Part shown: positions 47,842 to 58,293 of the stretch, one piece after another
Layout: every line of letters starts with the position of its first letter
Position numbering within the stretch: the first letter of the stretch is position 1
Assembly: GCF_029227915.1 (NCBI RefSeq)
Contig: NC_079877.1
Location: 8,556,001 to 8,620,000 of the forward strand
Reading direction: 5' to 3'
Length of the DNA: 64,000 bases
From: Hydractinia symbiolongicarpus
Taxonomy: Eukaryota > Cnidaria > Hydrozoa > Anthoathecata > Hydractiniidae
Translations under genes and position numbers: made by a program
The notes under the pieces: generated by a model
The model's database searches: none
The model's input: the letters and a program-made list of their open reading frames with translations, nothing else
Told to the model about the DNA's origin: nothing

Positions 47842-47882
47842 ACTTTTCCCTGCCACACAAAATTTTAGGCCTAAAATGCAAG

Positions 47883-47976
47883 ACCACCGAGCCGGATTTG
47901 AACCAGCGACCTAAGGATGCCTGAGTGGTATAAGTTCGTCTACAGTCCTCCGCTCTACCAACTGAGCTATCGGTGG
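47883..47976 (-). tRNA. tRNA-Tyr(GTA) with intron, variant
   Basis: Unit 37. Discriminator A73U (47883), a tyrosyl-tRNA synthetase identity position. Confidence 0.87.
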
Positions 47977-48069
47977 ATGTAGCATTGTACAGTTCTTGTG
48001 CAGGACTATGCAGGTCATGTCACGTTTGTAGTATGACGTGGTTTTTAAAATGATGCGATAGCTCGCACG

Positions 48070-48141
48070 TAGCAGAGGGTGGTTTCGATCCACCGACCTC
48101 TGGGTTATGGGCCCAGCACGCTTCCTCTGCGCCACTCTGCT
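48070..48141 (-). tRNA. Initiator tRNA-Met(CAT)
   Basis: Unit 37, consensus. Confidence 0.96.
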
Positions 48142-48229
48142 GAAGGTAGGTAAGCTGAAATGTGTCTGATGTAAGGTGTAGTTTAGTATTGCGAACAGCA
48201 CTCGAACTATGACCTTTTTACCATTTCCA

Positions 48230-48302
48230 GGGGGATTAGCTCACATGGTAGAGCGCTCGCTTTGCATGCGAGAGGTACCGGGATCGATGCCCGGATCCTC
48301 CA
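48230..48302 (+). tRNA. tRNA-Ala(TGC)
   Basis: Unit 38, consensus. Confidence 0.96.
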
Positions 48303-48555
48303 AGACGATGTTTTTAATTTATTTATTTTTATACTAATTTCAGTAGTTGCCAATGGTCATAAGAGGATTTATGATGCTCCTAAGATTACCTGGTATTAAT
48401 AATAATAATACTAAACCGCGCTGCATATGTCTAGAGCATTTCTTGCTGTTTAATTTCGCATTGACAGTATACACAGTTTCAGCTTTTAACATGATCGACC
48501 GTGTGGCATTCGGGCATTGACGCCATCGCGAACATATTATTTAAATATGAACTCG

Positions 48556-48627
48556 TCCTCGGTAGTATAGTGGTAAGTATCCCCGCCTGTCACGCGGGAG
48601 ACCGGGGTTCGATTCCCCGCCGGGGAG
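48556..48627 (+). tRNA. tRNA-Asp(GTC)
   Basis: Unit 38, consensus; shortest microsatellite (AAT)4 upstream. Confidence 0.96.
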
Positions 48628-48700
48628 GTTCTTTTTATCTTGTCAATGTTTCGTTTCACGTCAGTAGCGTTCGCGGGACTGTCCGGGAATACAGATTTAC

Positions 48701-48773
48701 GCCCGGTTAGCTCAGTCGGTAGAGCATCAGACTTTTAATCTGAGGGTCGCGGGTTCGAGTCCCTCATCGGGCG
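48701..48773 (+). tRNA. tRNA-Lys(TTT)
   Basis: Unit 38, consensus. Confidence 0.95.
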
Positions 48774-48880
48774 TAACAATTATTTGGTACGATGGTGAAC
48801 TAACTTTCACCACAATGTCTTGTCGAAAGAGGATGAATAACGTAACATTTGCGGAGTGGCAAAGGCGAAGCAAACTTGAT

Positions 48881-48953
48881 GGGGAACTAGCTCAGATGGT
48901 AGAGCGCTCGCTTAGCATGCGAGAGGTACCGGGATCGATGCCCGGGTTCTCCA
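48881..48953 (+). tRNA. tRNA-Ala(AGC)
   Basis: Unit 38, consensus. Confidence 0.96.
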
Positions 48954-49021
48954 ATGCCTTTTCCATAGGCGTAAAATAAATGAAATTTGCGCAGAGCAAT
49001 TTGCAGCAGCGTTCGTGTCAT

Positions 49022-49137
49022 GTCGGGATGGCCGAGCGGTCTAAGGCGCCAGACTCAAGACAAAATGTTCTTCCACTCATCGCGTGGAGAATTCTGGTCC
49101 TCGAATGAGGGCGTGGGTTCGAATCCCACTTCCGACA
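49022..49137 (+). tRNA. tRNA-Leu(CAA) with intron
   Basis: Unit 38, consensus. Confidence 0.95.
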
Positions 49138-49178
49138 ACTTTTCCCTGCCACACAAAATTTTAGGCCTAAAATGCAAG

Positions 49179-49272
49179 TCCACCGAGCCGGATTTGAACC
49201 AGCGACCTAAGGATGCCTGAGTGGTATAAGTTCGTCTACAGTCCTCCGCTCTACCAACTGAGCTATCGGTGG
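49179..49272 (-). tRNA. tRNA-Tyr(GTA) with intron
   Basis: Unit 38, consensus. Confidence 0.95.
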
Positions 49273-49365
49273 ATGTAGCATCGTACAGTTCTTGTGCAGG
49301 ACTATGCAGGTCATGTCACGTTTGTAGTATGACGTGGTTTTTAAAATGATGCGATAGCTCGCACG

Positions 49366-49437
49366 TAGCAGAGGGTGGTTTCGATCCACCGACCTCTGGG
49401 TTATGGGCCCAGCAGGCTTCCTCTGCGCCACTCTGCT
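49366..49437 (-). tRNA. Initiator tRNA-Met(CAT), variant
   Basis: Unit 38. G24C (49415) breaks D-stem pair C11:G24. Confidence 0.86.
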
Positions 49438-49525
49438 GAAGGTAGGTAAGCTGAAATGTGTCTGATGTAAGGTGTAGTTTAGTATTGCGAACAGCGCTCG
49501 AACTATGACCTTTTTACCATTTCCA

Positions 49526-49598
49526 GGGGGATTAGCTCACATGGTAGAGCGCTCGCTTTGCATGCGAGAGGTACCGGGATCGATGCCCGGATTCTCCA
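49526..49598 (+). tRNA. tRNA-Ala(TGC), variant
   Basis: Unit 39. C68U (49593) makes a G5:U68 wobble in the acceptor. Confidence 0.92.
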
Positions 49599-49857
49599 AG
49601 ACGATGTTTTTAATTTATTTATTTTTATACTAATTTCAGTAGTTGCCAATGGTCATAAGAGGATTTATGATGCTCCTAAGATTACCTGGTATTAATAATA
49701 ATAATAATAATACTAAACCGCGCTGCATATGTCTAGAGCATTTCTTGCTGTTTAATTTCGCATTGACAGTATACACAGTTTCAGCTTTTAACATGATCGA
49801 CCGTGTGGCATTCGGGCATTGACGCCATCGCGAACATATTATTTAAATATGAACTCG

Positions 49858-49929
49858 TCCTCGGTAGTATAGTGGTAAGTATCCCCGCCTGTCACGCGGG
49901 AGACCGGGGTTCGATTCCCCGCCGGGGAG
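49858..49929 (+). tRNA. tRNA-Asp(GTC)
   Basis: Unit 39, consensus. Confidence 0.96.
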
Positions 49930-50002
49930 GTTCTTTTTATCTTGTCAATGTTTCGTTTCACGTCAGTAGCGTTCGCGGGACTGTCCGGGAATACAGATTT
50001 AC

Positions 50003-50075
50003 GCCCGGTTAGCTCAGTCGGTAGAGCATCAGACTTTTAATCTGAGGGTCGCGGGTTCGAGTCCCTCATCGGGCG
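50003..50075 (+). tRNA. tRNA-Lys(TTT)
   Basis: Unit 39, consensus. Confidence 0.95.
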
Positions 50076-50182
50076 TAACAATTATTTGGTACGATGGTGA
50101 ACTAACTTTCACCACAATGTCTTGTCGAAAGAGGATGAATAACGTAACATTTGCGGAGTGGCAAAGGCGAAGCAAACTTGAT

Positions 50183-50255
50183 GGGGAACTAGCTCAGATG
50201 GTAGAGCGCTCGCTTAGCATGCGAGAGGTACCGGGATCGATGCCCGGGTTCTCCA
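50183..50255 (+). tRNA. tRNA-Ala(AGC)
   Basis: Unit 39, consensus. Confidence 0.96.
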
Positions 50256-50323
50256 ATGCCTTTTCCATAGGCGTAAAATAAATGAAATTTGCGCAGAGCA
50301 ATTTGCAGCAGCGTTCGTGTCAT

Positions 50324-50439
50324 GTCGGGATGGCCGAGCGGTCTAAGGCGCCAGACTCAAGACAAAATGTTCTTCCACTCATCGCGTGGAGAATTCTGGT
50401 CCTCGAATGAGGGCGTGGGTTCGAATCCCACTTCCGACA
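50324..50439 (+). tRNA. tRNA-Leu(CAA) with intron
   Basis: Unit 39, consensus. Confidence 0.95.
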
Positions 50440-50480
50440 ACTTTTCCCTGCCACACAAAATTTTAGGCCTAAAATGCAAG

Positions 50481-50574
50481 TCCACCGAGCCGGATTTGAA
50501 CCAGCGACCTAAGGATGCCTGAGTGGTATAAGTTCGTCTACAGTCCTCCGCTCTACCAACTGAGCTATCGGTGG
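50481..50574 (-). tRNA. tRNA-Tyr(GTA) with intron
   Basis: Unit 39, consensus. Confidence 0.95.
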
Positions 50575-50667
50575 ATGTAGCATCGTACATTTCTTGTGCA
50601 GGACTATGCAGGTCATGTCACGTTTGTAGTATGACGTGGTTTTTAAAATGATGCGATAGCTCGCACG

Positions 50668-50739
50668 TAGCAGAGGGTGGTTTCGATCCACCGACCTCTG
50701 GGTTATGGGCCCAGCACGCTTCCTCTGCGCCACTCTGCT
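50668..50739 (-). tRNA. Initiator tRNA-Met(CAT)
   Basis: Unit 39, consensus. Confidence 0.96.
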
Positions 50740-50827
50740 GAAGGTAGGTAAGCTGAAATGTGTCTGATGTAAGGTGTAGTTTAGTATTGCGAACAGCACT
50801 CGAACTATGACCTTTTTACCATTTCCA

Positions 50828-50900
50828 GGGGGATTAGCTCACATGGTAGAGCGCTCGCTTTGCATGCGAGAGGTACCGGGATCGATGCCCGGATCCTCCA
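50828..50900 (+). tRNA. tRNA-Ala(TGC)
   Basis: Unit 40, consensus. Confidence 0.96.
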
Positions 50901-51159
50901 AGACGATGTTTTTAATTTATTTATTTTTATACTAATTTCAGTAGTTGCCAATGGTCATAAGAGGATTTATGATGCTCCTAAGATTACCTGGTATTAATAA
51001 TAATAATAATAATTCTAAACCGCGCTGCATATGTCTCGAGCATTTCTTGCTGTTTAATTTCGCATTGACAGTATACACAGTTTCAGCTTTTAACATGATC
51101 GACCGTGTGGCATTCGGGCATTGACGCCATCGCGAACATATTATTTAAATATGAACTCG

Positions 51160-51231
51160 TCCTCGGTAGTATAGTGGTAAGTATCCCCGCCTGTCACGCG
51201 GGAGACCGGGGTTCGATTCCCCGCCGGGGAG
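51160..51231 (+). tRNA. tRNA-Asp(GTC)
   Basis: Unit 40, consensus. Confidence 0.96.
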
Positions 51232-51304
51232 GTTCTTTTTATCTTGTCAATGTTTCGTTTCACGTCAGTAGCGTTCGCGGGACTGTCCGGGAATACAGAT
51301 TTAC

Positions 51305-51377
51305 GCCCGGTTAGCTCAGTCGGTAGAGCATCAGACTTTTAATCTGAGGGTCGCGGGTTCGAGTCCCTCATCGGGCG
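51305..51377 (+). tRNA. tRNA-Lys(TTT)
   Basis: Unit 40, consensus. Confidence 0.95.
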
Positions 51378-51484
51378 TAACAATTATTTGGTACGATGGT
51401 GAACTAACTTTCACCACAATGTCTTGTCGAAAGAGGATGAATAACGTAACATTTGCGGAGTGGCAAAGGCGAAGCAAACTTGAT

Positions 51485-51557
51485 GGGGAACTAGCTCAGA
51501 TGGTAGAGCGCTCGCTTAGCATGCGAGAGGTACCGGGATCGATGCCCGGGTTCTCCA
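51485..51557 (+). tRNA. tRNA-Ala(AGC)
   Basis: Unit 40, consensus. Confidence 0.96.
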
Positions 51558-51625
51558 ATGCCTTTTCCATAGGCGTAAAATAAATGAAATTTGCGCAGAG
51601 CAATTTGCAGCAGCGTTCGTGTCAT

Positions 51626-51741
51626 GTCGGGATGGCCGAGCGGTCTAAGGCGCCAGACTCAAGACAAAATGTTCTTCCACTCATCGCGTGGAGAATTCTG
51701 GTCCTCGAATGAGGGCGTGGGTTCGAATCCCACTTCCGACA
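51626..51741 (+). tRNA. tRNA-Leu(CAA) with intron
   Basis: Unit 40, consensus. Confidence 0.95.
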
Positions 51742-51782
51742 ACTTTTCCCTGCCACACAAAATTTTAGGCCTAAAATGCAAG

Positions 51783-51876
51783 TCCACCGAGCCGGATTTG
51801 AACCAGCGACCTAAGGATGCCTGAGTGGTATAAGTTCGTCTACAGTCCTCCGCTCTACCAACTGAGCTATCGGTGG
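51783..51876 (-). tRNA. tRNA-Tyr(GTA) with intron
   Basis: Unit 40, consensus. Confidence 0.95.
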
Positions 51877-51969
51877 ATGTAGCATCGTACAGTTCTTGTG
51901 CAGGACTATGCAGGTCATGTCACGTTTGTAGTATGACGTGGTTTTTAAAATGATGCGATAGCTCGCACG

Positions 51970-52041
51970 TAGCAGAGGGTGGTTTCGATCCACCGACCTC
52001 TGGGTTATGGGCCCAGCACGCTTCCTCTGCGCCACTCTGCT
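51970..52041 (-). tRNA. Initiator tRNA-Met(CAT)
   Basis: Unit 40, consensus. Confidence 0.96.
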
Positions 52042-52129
52042 GAAGGTAGGTAAGCTGAAATGTGTCTGATGTAAGGTGTAGTTTAGTATTGGGAACAGCA
52101 CTCGAACTATGACCTTTTTACCATTTCCA

Positions 52130-52202
52130 GGGGGATTAGCGCACATGGTAGAGCGCTCGCTTTGCATGCGAGAGGTACCGGGATCGATGCCCGGATCCTC
52201 CA
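52130..52202 (+). tRNA. tRNA-Ala(TGC), variant
   Basis: Unit 41. U12G (52141) breaks D-stem pair 12:23 and alters the A box. Confidence 0.86.
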
Positions 52203-52461
52203 AGACGATGTTTTTAATTTATTTATTTTTATACTAATTTCAGTAGTTGCCAATGGTCATAAGAGGATTTATGATGCTCCTAAGATTACCTGGTATTAAT
52301 AATAATAATAATAATACTAAACCGCGCTGCATATGTCTAGAGCATTTCTTGCTGTTTAATTTCGCATTGACAGTATACACAGTTTCAGCTTTTAACATGA
52401 TCGACCGTGTGGCATTCGGGCATTGACGCCATCGCGAACATATTATTTAAATATGAACTCG

Positions 52462-52533
52462 TCCTCGGTAGTATAGTGGTAAGTATCCCCGCCTGTCACG
52501 CGGGAGACCGGGGTTCGATTCCCCGCCGGGGAG
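52462..52533 (+). tRNA. tRNA-Asp(GTC)
   Basis: Unit 41, consensus. Confidence 0.96.
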
Positions 52534-52606
52534 GTTCTTTTTATCTTGTCAATGTTTCGTTTCACGTCAGTAGCGTTCGCGGGACTGTCCGGGAATACAG
52601 ATTTAC

Positions 52607-52679
52607 GCCCGGTTAGCTCAGTCGGTAGAGCATCAGACTTTTAATCTGAGGGTCGCGGGTTCGAGTCCCTCATCGGGCG
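52607..52679 (+). tRNA. tRNA-Lys(TTT)
   Basis: Unit 41, consensus. Confidence 0.95.
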
Positions 52680-52786
52680 TAACAATTATTTGGTACGATG
52701 GTGAACTAACTTTCACCACAATGTCTTGTCGAAAGAGGATGAATAACGTAACATTTGCGGAGTGGCAAAGGCGAAGCAAACTTGAT

Positions 52787-52859
52787 GGGGAACTAGCTCA
52801 GATGGTAGAGCGCTCGCTTAGCATGCGAGAGGTACCGGGATCGATGCCCGGGTTCTCCA
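52787..52859 (+). tRNA. tRNA-Ala(AGC)
   Basis: Unit 41, consensus. Confidence 0.96.
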
Positions 52860-52927
52860 ATGCCTTTTCCATAGGCGTAAAATAAATGAAATTTGCGCAG
52901 AGCAATTTGCAGCAGCGTTCGTGTCAT

Positions 52928-53043
52928 GTCGGGATGGCCGAGCGGTCTAAGGCGCCAGACTCAAGACAAAATGTTCTTCCACTCATCGCGTGGAGAATTC
53001 TGGTCCTCGAATGAGGGCGTGGGTTCGAATCCCACTTCCGACA
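52928..53043 (+). tRNA. tRNA-Leu(CAA) with intron
   Basis: Unit 41, consensus. Confidence 0.95.
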
Positions 53044-53084
53044 ACTTTTCCCTGCCACACAAAATTTTAGGCCTAAAATGCAAG

Positions 53085-53178
53085 TCCACCGAGCCGGATT
53101 TGAACCAGCGACCTAAGGATGCCTGAGTGGTATAAGTTCGTCTACAGTCCTCCGCTCTACCAACTGAGCTATCGGTGG
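53085..53178 (-). tRNA. tRNA-Tyr(GTA) with intron
   Basis: Unit 41, consensus. Confidence 0.95.
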
Positions 53179-53271
53179 ATGTAGCATCGTACAGTTCTTG
53201 TGCAGGACTATGCAGGTCATGTCACGTTTGTAGTATGACGTGGTTTTTAAAATGATGCGATAGCTCGCACG

Positions 53272-53343
53272 TAGCAGAGGGTGGTTTCGATCCACCGACC
53301 TCTGGGTTATGGGCCCAGCACGCTTCCTCTGCGCCACTCTGCT
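53272..53343 (-). tRNA. Initiator tRNA-Met(CAT)
   Basis: Unit 41, consensus. Confidence 0.96.
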
Positions 53344-53431
53344 GAAGGTAGGCAAGCTGAAATGTGTCTGATGTAAGGTGTAGTTTAGTATTGCGAACAG
53401 CACTCGAACTATGACCTTTTTACCATTTCCA

Positions 53432-53504
53432 GGGGGATTAGCTCACATGGTAGAGCGCTCGCTTTGCATGCGAGAGGTACCGGGATCGATGCCCGGATCC
53501 TCCA
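53432..53504 (+). tRNA. tRNA-Ala(TGC)
   Basis: Unit 42, consensus. Confidence 0.96.
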
Positions 53505-53766
53505 AGACGATGTTTTTAATTTATTTATTTTTATACTAATTTCAGTAGTTGCCAATGGTCATAAGAGGATTTATGATGCTCCTAAGATTACCTGGTATTA
53601 ATAATAATAATAATAATAATACTAAACCGCGCTGCATATGTCTAGAGCATTTCTTGCTGTTTAATTTCGCATTGACAGTATACACAGTTTCAGCTTTTAA
53701 CATGATCGACCGTGTGGCATTCGGGCTTTGACGCCATCGCGAACATATTATTTAAATATGAACTCG

Positions 53767-53838
53767 TCCTCGGTAGTATAGTGGTAAGTATCCCCGCCTG
53801 TCACGCGGGAGACCGGGGTTCGATTCCCCGCCGGGGAG
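53767..53838 (+). tRNA. tRNA-Asp(GTC)
   Basis: Unit 42, consensus; lengthened downstream T-run. Confidence 0.96.
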
Positions 53839-53911
53839 GTTTTTTTTATCTTGTCAATGTTTCGTTTCACGTCAGTAGCGTTCGCGGGACTGTCCGGGAA
53901 TACAGATTTAC

Positions 53912-53984
53912 GCCCGGTTAGCTCAGTCGGTAGAGCATCAGACTTTTAATCTGAGGGTCGCGGGTTCGAGTCCCTCATCGGGCG
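53912..53984 (+). tRNA. tRNA-Lys(TTT)
   Basis: Unit 42, consensus. Confidence 0.95.
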
Positions 53985-54091
53985 TAACAATTATTTGGTA
54001 CGATGGTGAACTAACTTTCACCACAATGTCTTGTCGAAAGAGGATGAATAACGTAACATTTGCGGAGTGGCAAAGGCGAAGCAAACTTGAT

Positions 54092-54164
54092 GGGGAACTA
54101 GCTCAGATGGTAGAGCGCTCGCTTAGCATGCGAGAGGTACCGGGATCGATGCCCGGGTTCTCCA
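54092..54164 (+). tRNA. tRNA-Ala(AGC)
   Basis: Unit 42, consensus. Confidence 0.96.
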
Positions 54165-54232
54165 ATGCCTTTTCCATAGGCGTAAAATAAATGAAATTTG
54201 CGCAGAGCAATTTGCAGCAGCGTTCGTGTCAT

Positions 54233-54348
54233 GTCGGGATGGCCGAGCGGTCTAAGGCGCCAGACTCAAGACAAAATGTTCTTCCACTCATCGCGTGGAG
54301 AATTCTGGTCCTCGAATGAGGGCGTGGGTTCGAATCCCACTTCCGACA
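54233..54348 (+). tRNA. tRNA-Leu(CAA) with intron
   Basis: Unit 42, consensus. Confidence 0.95.
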
Positions 54349-54389
54349 ACTTTTCCCTGCCACACAAAATTTTAGGCCTAAAATGCAAG

Positions 54390-54483
54390 TCCACCGAGCC
54401 GGATTTGAACCAGCGACCTAAGGATGCCTGAGTGGTATAAGTTCGTCTACAGTCCTCCGCTCTACCAACTGAGCTATCGGTGG
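54390..54483 (-). tRNA. tRNA-Tyr(GTA) with intron
   Basis: Unit 42, consensus. Confidence 0.95.
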
Positions 54484-54576
54484 ATGTAGCATCGTACAGT
54501 TCTTGTGCAGGACTATGCAGGTCATGTCACGTTTGTAGTATGACGTGGTTTTTAAAATGATGCGATAGCTCGCACG

Positions 54577-54648
54577 TAGCAGAGGGTGGTTTCGATCCAC
54601 CGACCTCTGGGTTATGGGCCCAGCACGCTTCCTCTGCGCCACTCTGCT
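54577..54648 (-). tRNA. Initiator tRNA-Met(CAT)
   Basis: Unit 42, consensus. Confidence 0.96.
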
Positions 54649-54736
54649 GAAGGTAGGTAAGGTGAAATGTGTCTGATGTAAGGTGTAGTTTAGTATTGCG
54701 AACAGCACTCGAACTATGACCTTTTTACCATTTCCA

Positions 54737-54809
54737 GGGGGATTAGCTCACATGGTAGAGCGCTCGCTTTGCATGCGAGAGGTACCGGGATCGATGCCCG
54801 GATCCTCCA
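54737..54809 (+). tRNA. tRNA-Ala(TGC)
   Basis: Unit 43, consensus. Confidence 0.96.
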
Positions 54810-55068
54810 AGACGATGTTTTTAATTTATTTATTTTTATACTAATTTCAGTAGTTGCCAATGGTCATAAGAGGATTTATGATGCTCCTAAGATTACCTGG
54901 TATTAATAATAATAATAATAATACTAAACCGCGCTGCATATGTCTAGAGCATTTCTTGCTGTTTAATTTAGCATTGACAGTATACACAGTTTCAGCTTTT
55001 AACATGATCGACCGTGTTGCATTCGGGCATTGACGCCATCGCGAACATATTATTTAAATATGAACTCG

Positions 55069-55140
55069 TCCTCGGTAGTATAGTGGTAAGTATCCCCGCC
55101 TGTCACGCGGGAGACCGGGGTTCGATTCCCCGCCGGGGAG
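55069..55140 (+). tRNA. tRNA-Asp(GTC)
   Basis: Unit 43, consensus. Confidence 0.96.
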
Positions 55141-55213
55141 GTTCTTTTTATCTTGTCAATGTTTCGTTTCACGTCAGTAGCGTTCGCGGGACTGTCCGGG
55201 AATACAGATATAC

Positions 55214-55286
55214 GCCCGGTTAGCTCAGTCGGTAGAGCATCAGACTTTTAATCTGAGGGTCGCGGGTTCGAGTCCCTCATCGGGCG
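55214..55286 (+). tRNA. tRNA-Lys(TTT)
   Basis: Unit 43, consensus; upstream T-to-A variant shared only with unit 1. Confidence 0.95.
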
Positions 55287-55393
55287 TAACAATTATTTGG
55301 TACGATGGTGAACTAACTTTCACCACAATGTCTTGTCGAAAGAGGATGAATAACGTAACATTTGCGGAGTGGCAAGGGCGAAGCAAACTTGAT

Positions 55394-55466
55394 GGGGAAC
55401 TAGCTCAGATGGTAGAGCGCTCGCTTAGCATGCGAGAGGTACCGGGATCGATGCCCGGGTTCTCCA
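55394..55466 (+). tRNA. tRNA-Ala(AGC)
   Basis: Unit 43, consensus. Confidence 0.96.
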
Positions 55467-55534
55467 ATGCCTTTTCCATAGGCGTAAAATAAATGAAATT
55501 TGCGCAGAGCAATTTGCAGCAGCGTTCGTGTCAT

Positions 55535-55650
55535 GTCGGGATGGCCGAGCGGTCTAAGGCGCCAGACTCAAGACAAAATGTTCTTCCACTCATCGCGTGG
55601 AGAATTCTGGTCCTCGAAGGAGGGCGTGGGTTTGAATCCCACTTCCGACA
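55535..55650 (+). tRNA. tRNA-Leu(CAA) with intron, probably impaired
   Basis: Unit 43. C56U (55633) removes the invariant B-box C56; variable-arm loop U-to-G (55619). Confidence 0.78.
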
Positions 55651-55691
55651 ACTTTTCCCTGCCACACAAAATTTTAGGCCTAAAATGCAAG

Positions 55692-55785
55692 TCCACCGAG
55701 CCGGATTTGAACCAGCGACCTAAGGATGCCTGAGTGGTATAAGTTCGTCTACAGTCCTCCGCTCTACCAACTGAGCTATCGGTGG
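55692..55785 (-). tRNA. tRNA-Tyr(GTA) with intron
   Basis: Unit 43, consensus. Confidence 0.95.
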
Positions 55786-55878
55786 ATGTAGCATCGTACA
55801 GTTCTTGTGCAGGACTATGCAGGTCATGTCACGTTTGTAGTATGACGTGGTTTTTAAAATGATGCGATAGCTCGCACG

Positions 55879-55950
55879 TAGCAGAGGGTGGTTTCGATCC
55901 ACCGACCTCTGGGTTATGGGCCCAGCACGCTTCCTCTGCGCCACTCTGCT
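55879..55950 (-). tRNA. Initiator tRNA-Met(CAT)
   Basis: Unit 43, consensus. Confidence 0.96.
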
Positions 55951-56038
55951 GAAGGTAGGTAAGCTGAAATGTGTCTGATGTAAGGTGTAGTTTAGTATCG
56001 CGAACAGCACTCGAACTATGACCTTTTTACCATTTCCA

Positions 56039-56111
56039 GGGGGATTAGCTCACATGGTAGAGCGCTCGCTTTGCATGCGAGAGGTACCGGGATCGATGCC
56101 CGGATCCTCCA
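56039..56111 (+). tRNA. tRNA-Ala(TGC)
   Basis: Unit 44, consensus. Confidence 0.96.
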
Positions 56112-56367
56112 AGACGATGTTTTTAATTTATTTATTTTTATACTAATTTCAGTAGTTGCCAATGGTCATAAGAGGATTTATGATGCTCCTAAGATTACCT
56201 GGTATTAATAATAATAATAATACTAAACCGCGCTGCATATGTCTAGAGCATTTCTTGCTGTTTAATTTCGCATTGACAGTATACACAGTTTCAGCTTTTA
56301 ACATGATCGACCGTGTGGCATTCGGGCATTGACGCCATCGCGAACATATTATTTAAATATGAACTCG

Positions 56368-56439
56368 TCCTCGGTAGTATAGTGGTAAGTATTCCCGCCT
56401 GTCACGCGGGAGACCGGGGTTCGATTCCCCGCCGGGGAG
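56368..56439 (+). tRNA. tRNA-Asp(GTC), variant
   Basis: Unit 44. C26U (56393) at the D/anticodon junction; mild. Confidence 0.93.
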
Positions 56440-56512
56440 GTTCTTTTTATCTTGTCAATGTTTCGTTTCACGTCAGTAGCGTTCGCGGGACTGTCCGGGA
56501 ATACAGATTTAC

Positions 56513-56585
56513 GCCCGGTTAGCTCAGTCGGTAGAGCATCAGACTTTTAATCTGAGGGTCGCGGGTTCGAGTCCCTTATCGGGCG
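56513..56585 (+). tRNA. tRNA-Lys(TTT), variant
   Basis: Unit 44. C65U (56577) makes G49:U65 beside the standing C50-U64 mismatch. Confidence 0.88.
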
Positions 56586-56692
56586 TAACAATTATTTGGT
56601 ACGATGGTGAACTAACTTTCAGCACAATGTCTTGTCGAAAGAGGATGAATAACGTAACATTTGCGGAGTGGCAAAGGCGAAGCAAACTTGAT

Positions 56693-56765
56693 GGGGAACT
56701 AGCTCAGATGGTAGAGCGCTCGCTTAGCATGCGAGAGGTACCGGGATCGATGCCCGGGTTCTCCA
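56693..56765 (+). tRNA. tRNA-Ala(AGC)
   Basis: Unit 44, consensus. Confidence 0.96.
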
Positions 56766-56833
56766 ATGCCTTTTCCATAGGCGTAAAATAAATGAAATTT
56801 GCGCAGAGCAATTTGCAGCAGCGTTCGTGTCAT

Positions 56834-56949
56834 GTCGGGATGGCCGAGCGGTCTAAGGCGCCAGACTCAAGACAAAATGTTCTTCCACTCATCGCGTGGA
56901 GAATTCTGGTCCTCGAATGAGGGCGTGGGTTCGAATCCCACTTCCGACA
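56834..56949 (+). tRNA. tRNA-Leu(CAA) with intron
   Basis: Unit 44, consensus. Confidence 0.95.
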
Positions 56950-56990
56950 ACTTTTCCCTGCCACACAAAATTTTAGGCCTAAAATGCAAG

Positions 56991-57084
56991 TCCACCGAGC
57001 CGGATTTGAACCAGCGACCTAAGGATGCCTGAGTGGTATAAGTTCGTCTACAGTCCTCCGCTCTACCAACTGAGCTATCGGTGG
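56991..57084 (-). tRNA. tRNA-Tyr(GTA) with intron
   Basis: Unit 44, consensus. Confidence 0.95.
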
Positions 57085-57177
57085 ATGTAGCATCGTACAG
57101 TGCTTGTGCAGGACTATGCAGGTCATGTCACGTTTGTAGTATGACGTGGTTTTTAAAATGATGCGATAGCTCGCACG

Positions 57178-57249
57178 TAGCAGAGGGTGGTTTCGATCCA
57201 CCGACCTCTGGGTTATGGGCCCAGCACGCTTCCTCTGCGCCACTCTGCT
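57178..57249 (-). tRNA. Initiator tRNA-Met(CAT)
   Basis: Unit 44, consensus. Confidence 0.96.
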
Positions 57250-57337
57250 GAAGGTAGGTAAGCTGAAATGTGTCTGATGTAAGGTGTAGTTTAGTATTGC
57301 GAACAGCACTCGAACTATGACCTTTTTACCATTTCCA

Positions 57338-57410
57338 GGGGGATTAGCTCACATGGTAGAGCGCTCGCTTTGCATGCGAGAGGTACCGGGATCGATGCCC
57401 GGATCCTCCA
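57338..57410 (+). tRNA. tRNA-Ala(TGC)
   Basis: Unit 45, consensus. Confidence 0.96.
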
Positions 57411-57669
57411 AGACGATGTTTTTAATTTATTTATTTTTATACTAATTTCAGTAGTTGCCAATGGTCATAAGAGGATTTATGATGCTCCTAAGATTACCTG
57501 GTATTAATAATAATAATAATAATACTAAACCGCGCTGCATATGTCTAGAGCATTTCTTGCTGTTTAATTTCGCATTGACAGTATACACAGTTTCAGCTTT
57601 TAACATGATCGACCGTGTGGCATTCGGGCATTGACGCCATCGCGAACATATTATTTAAATATGAACTCG

Positions 57670-57741
57670 TCCTCGGTAGTATAGTGGTAAGTATCCCCGC
57701 CTGTCACGCGGGAGACCGGGGTTCGATTCCCCGCCGGGGAG
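57670..57741 (+). tRNA. tRNA-Asp(GTC)
   Basis: Unit 45, consensus; one extra T follows at about 57744. Confidence 0.96.
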
Positions 57742-57815
57742 GTTTCTTTTTATCTTGTCAATGTTTCGTTTCACGTCAGTAGCGTTCGCGGGACTGTCCG
57801 GGAATACATATTTAC

Positions 57816-57888
57816 GCCCGGTTAGCTCAGTCGGTAGAGCATCAGACTTTTAATCTGAGGGTCGCGGGTTCGAGTCCCTCATCGGGCG
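57816..57888 (+). tRNA. tRNA-Lys(TTT)
   Basis: Unit 45, consensus. Confidence 0.95.
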
Positions 57889-57995
57889 TAACAATTATTT
57901 GGTACGATGGTGAACTAACTTTCACCACAATGTCTTGTCGAAAGAGGATGAATAACGTAACATTTGCGGAGTGGCAAAGGCGAAGCAAACTTGAT

Positions 57996-58068
57996 GGGGA
58001 ACTAGCTCAGATGGTAGAGCGCTCGCTTAGCATGCGAGAGGTACCGGGATCGATGCCCGGGTTCTCCA
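57996..58068 (+). tRNA. tRNA-Ala(AGC)
   Basis: Unit 45, consensus. Confidence 0.96.
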
Positions 58069-58136
58069 ATGCCTTTTCCATAGGCGTAAAATAAATGAAA
58101 TTTGCGCAGAGCAATTTGCAGCAGCGTTCGTGTCAT

Positions 58137-58252
58137 GTCGGGATGGCCGAGCGGTCTAAGGCGCCAGACTCAAGACAAAATGTTCTTCCACTCATCGCGT
58201 GGAGAATTCTGGTCCTCGAATGAGGGCGTGGGTTCGAATCCCACTTCCGACA
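58137..58252 (+). tRNA. tRNA-Leu(CAA) with intron
   Basis: Unit 45, consensus. Confidence 0.95.
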
Positions 58253-58293
58253 ACTTTTCCCTGCCACACAAAATTTTAGGCCTAAAATGCAAG

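Noticed and set aside
51811-52203. A longer 130-codon minus-strand frame
   Set aside because: It is the usual short shadow frame extended by one substitution near 52092; it reads through initiator Met, the next unit's Ala gene and spacer.
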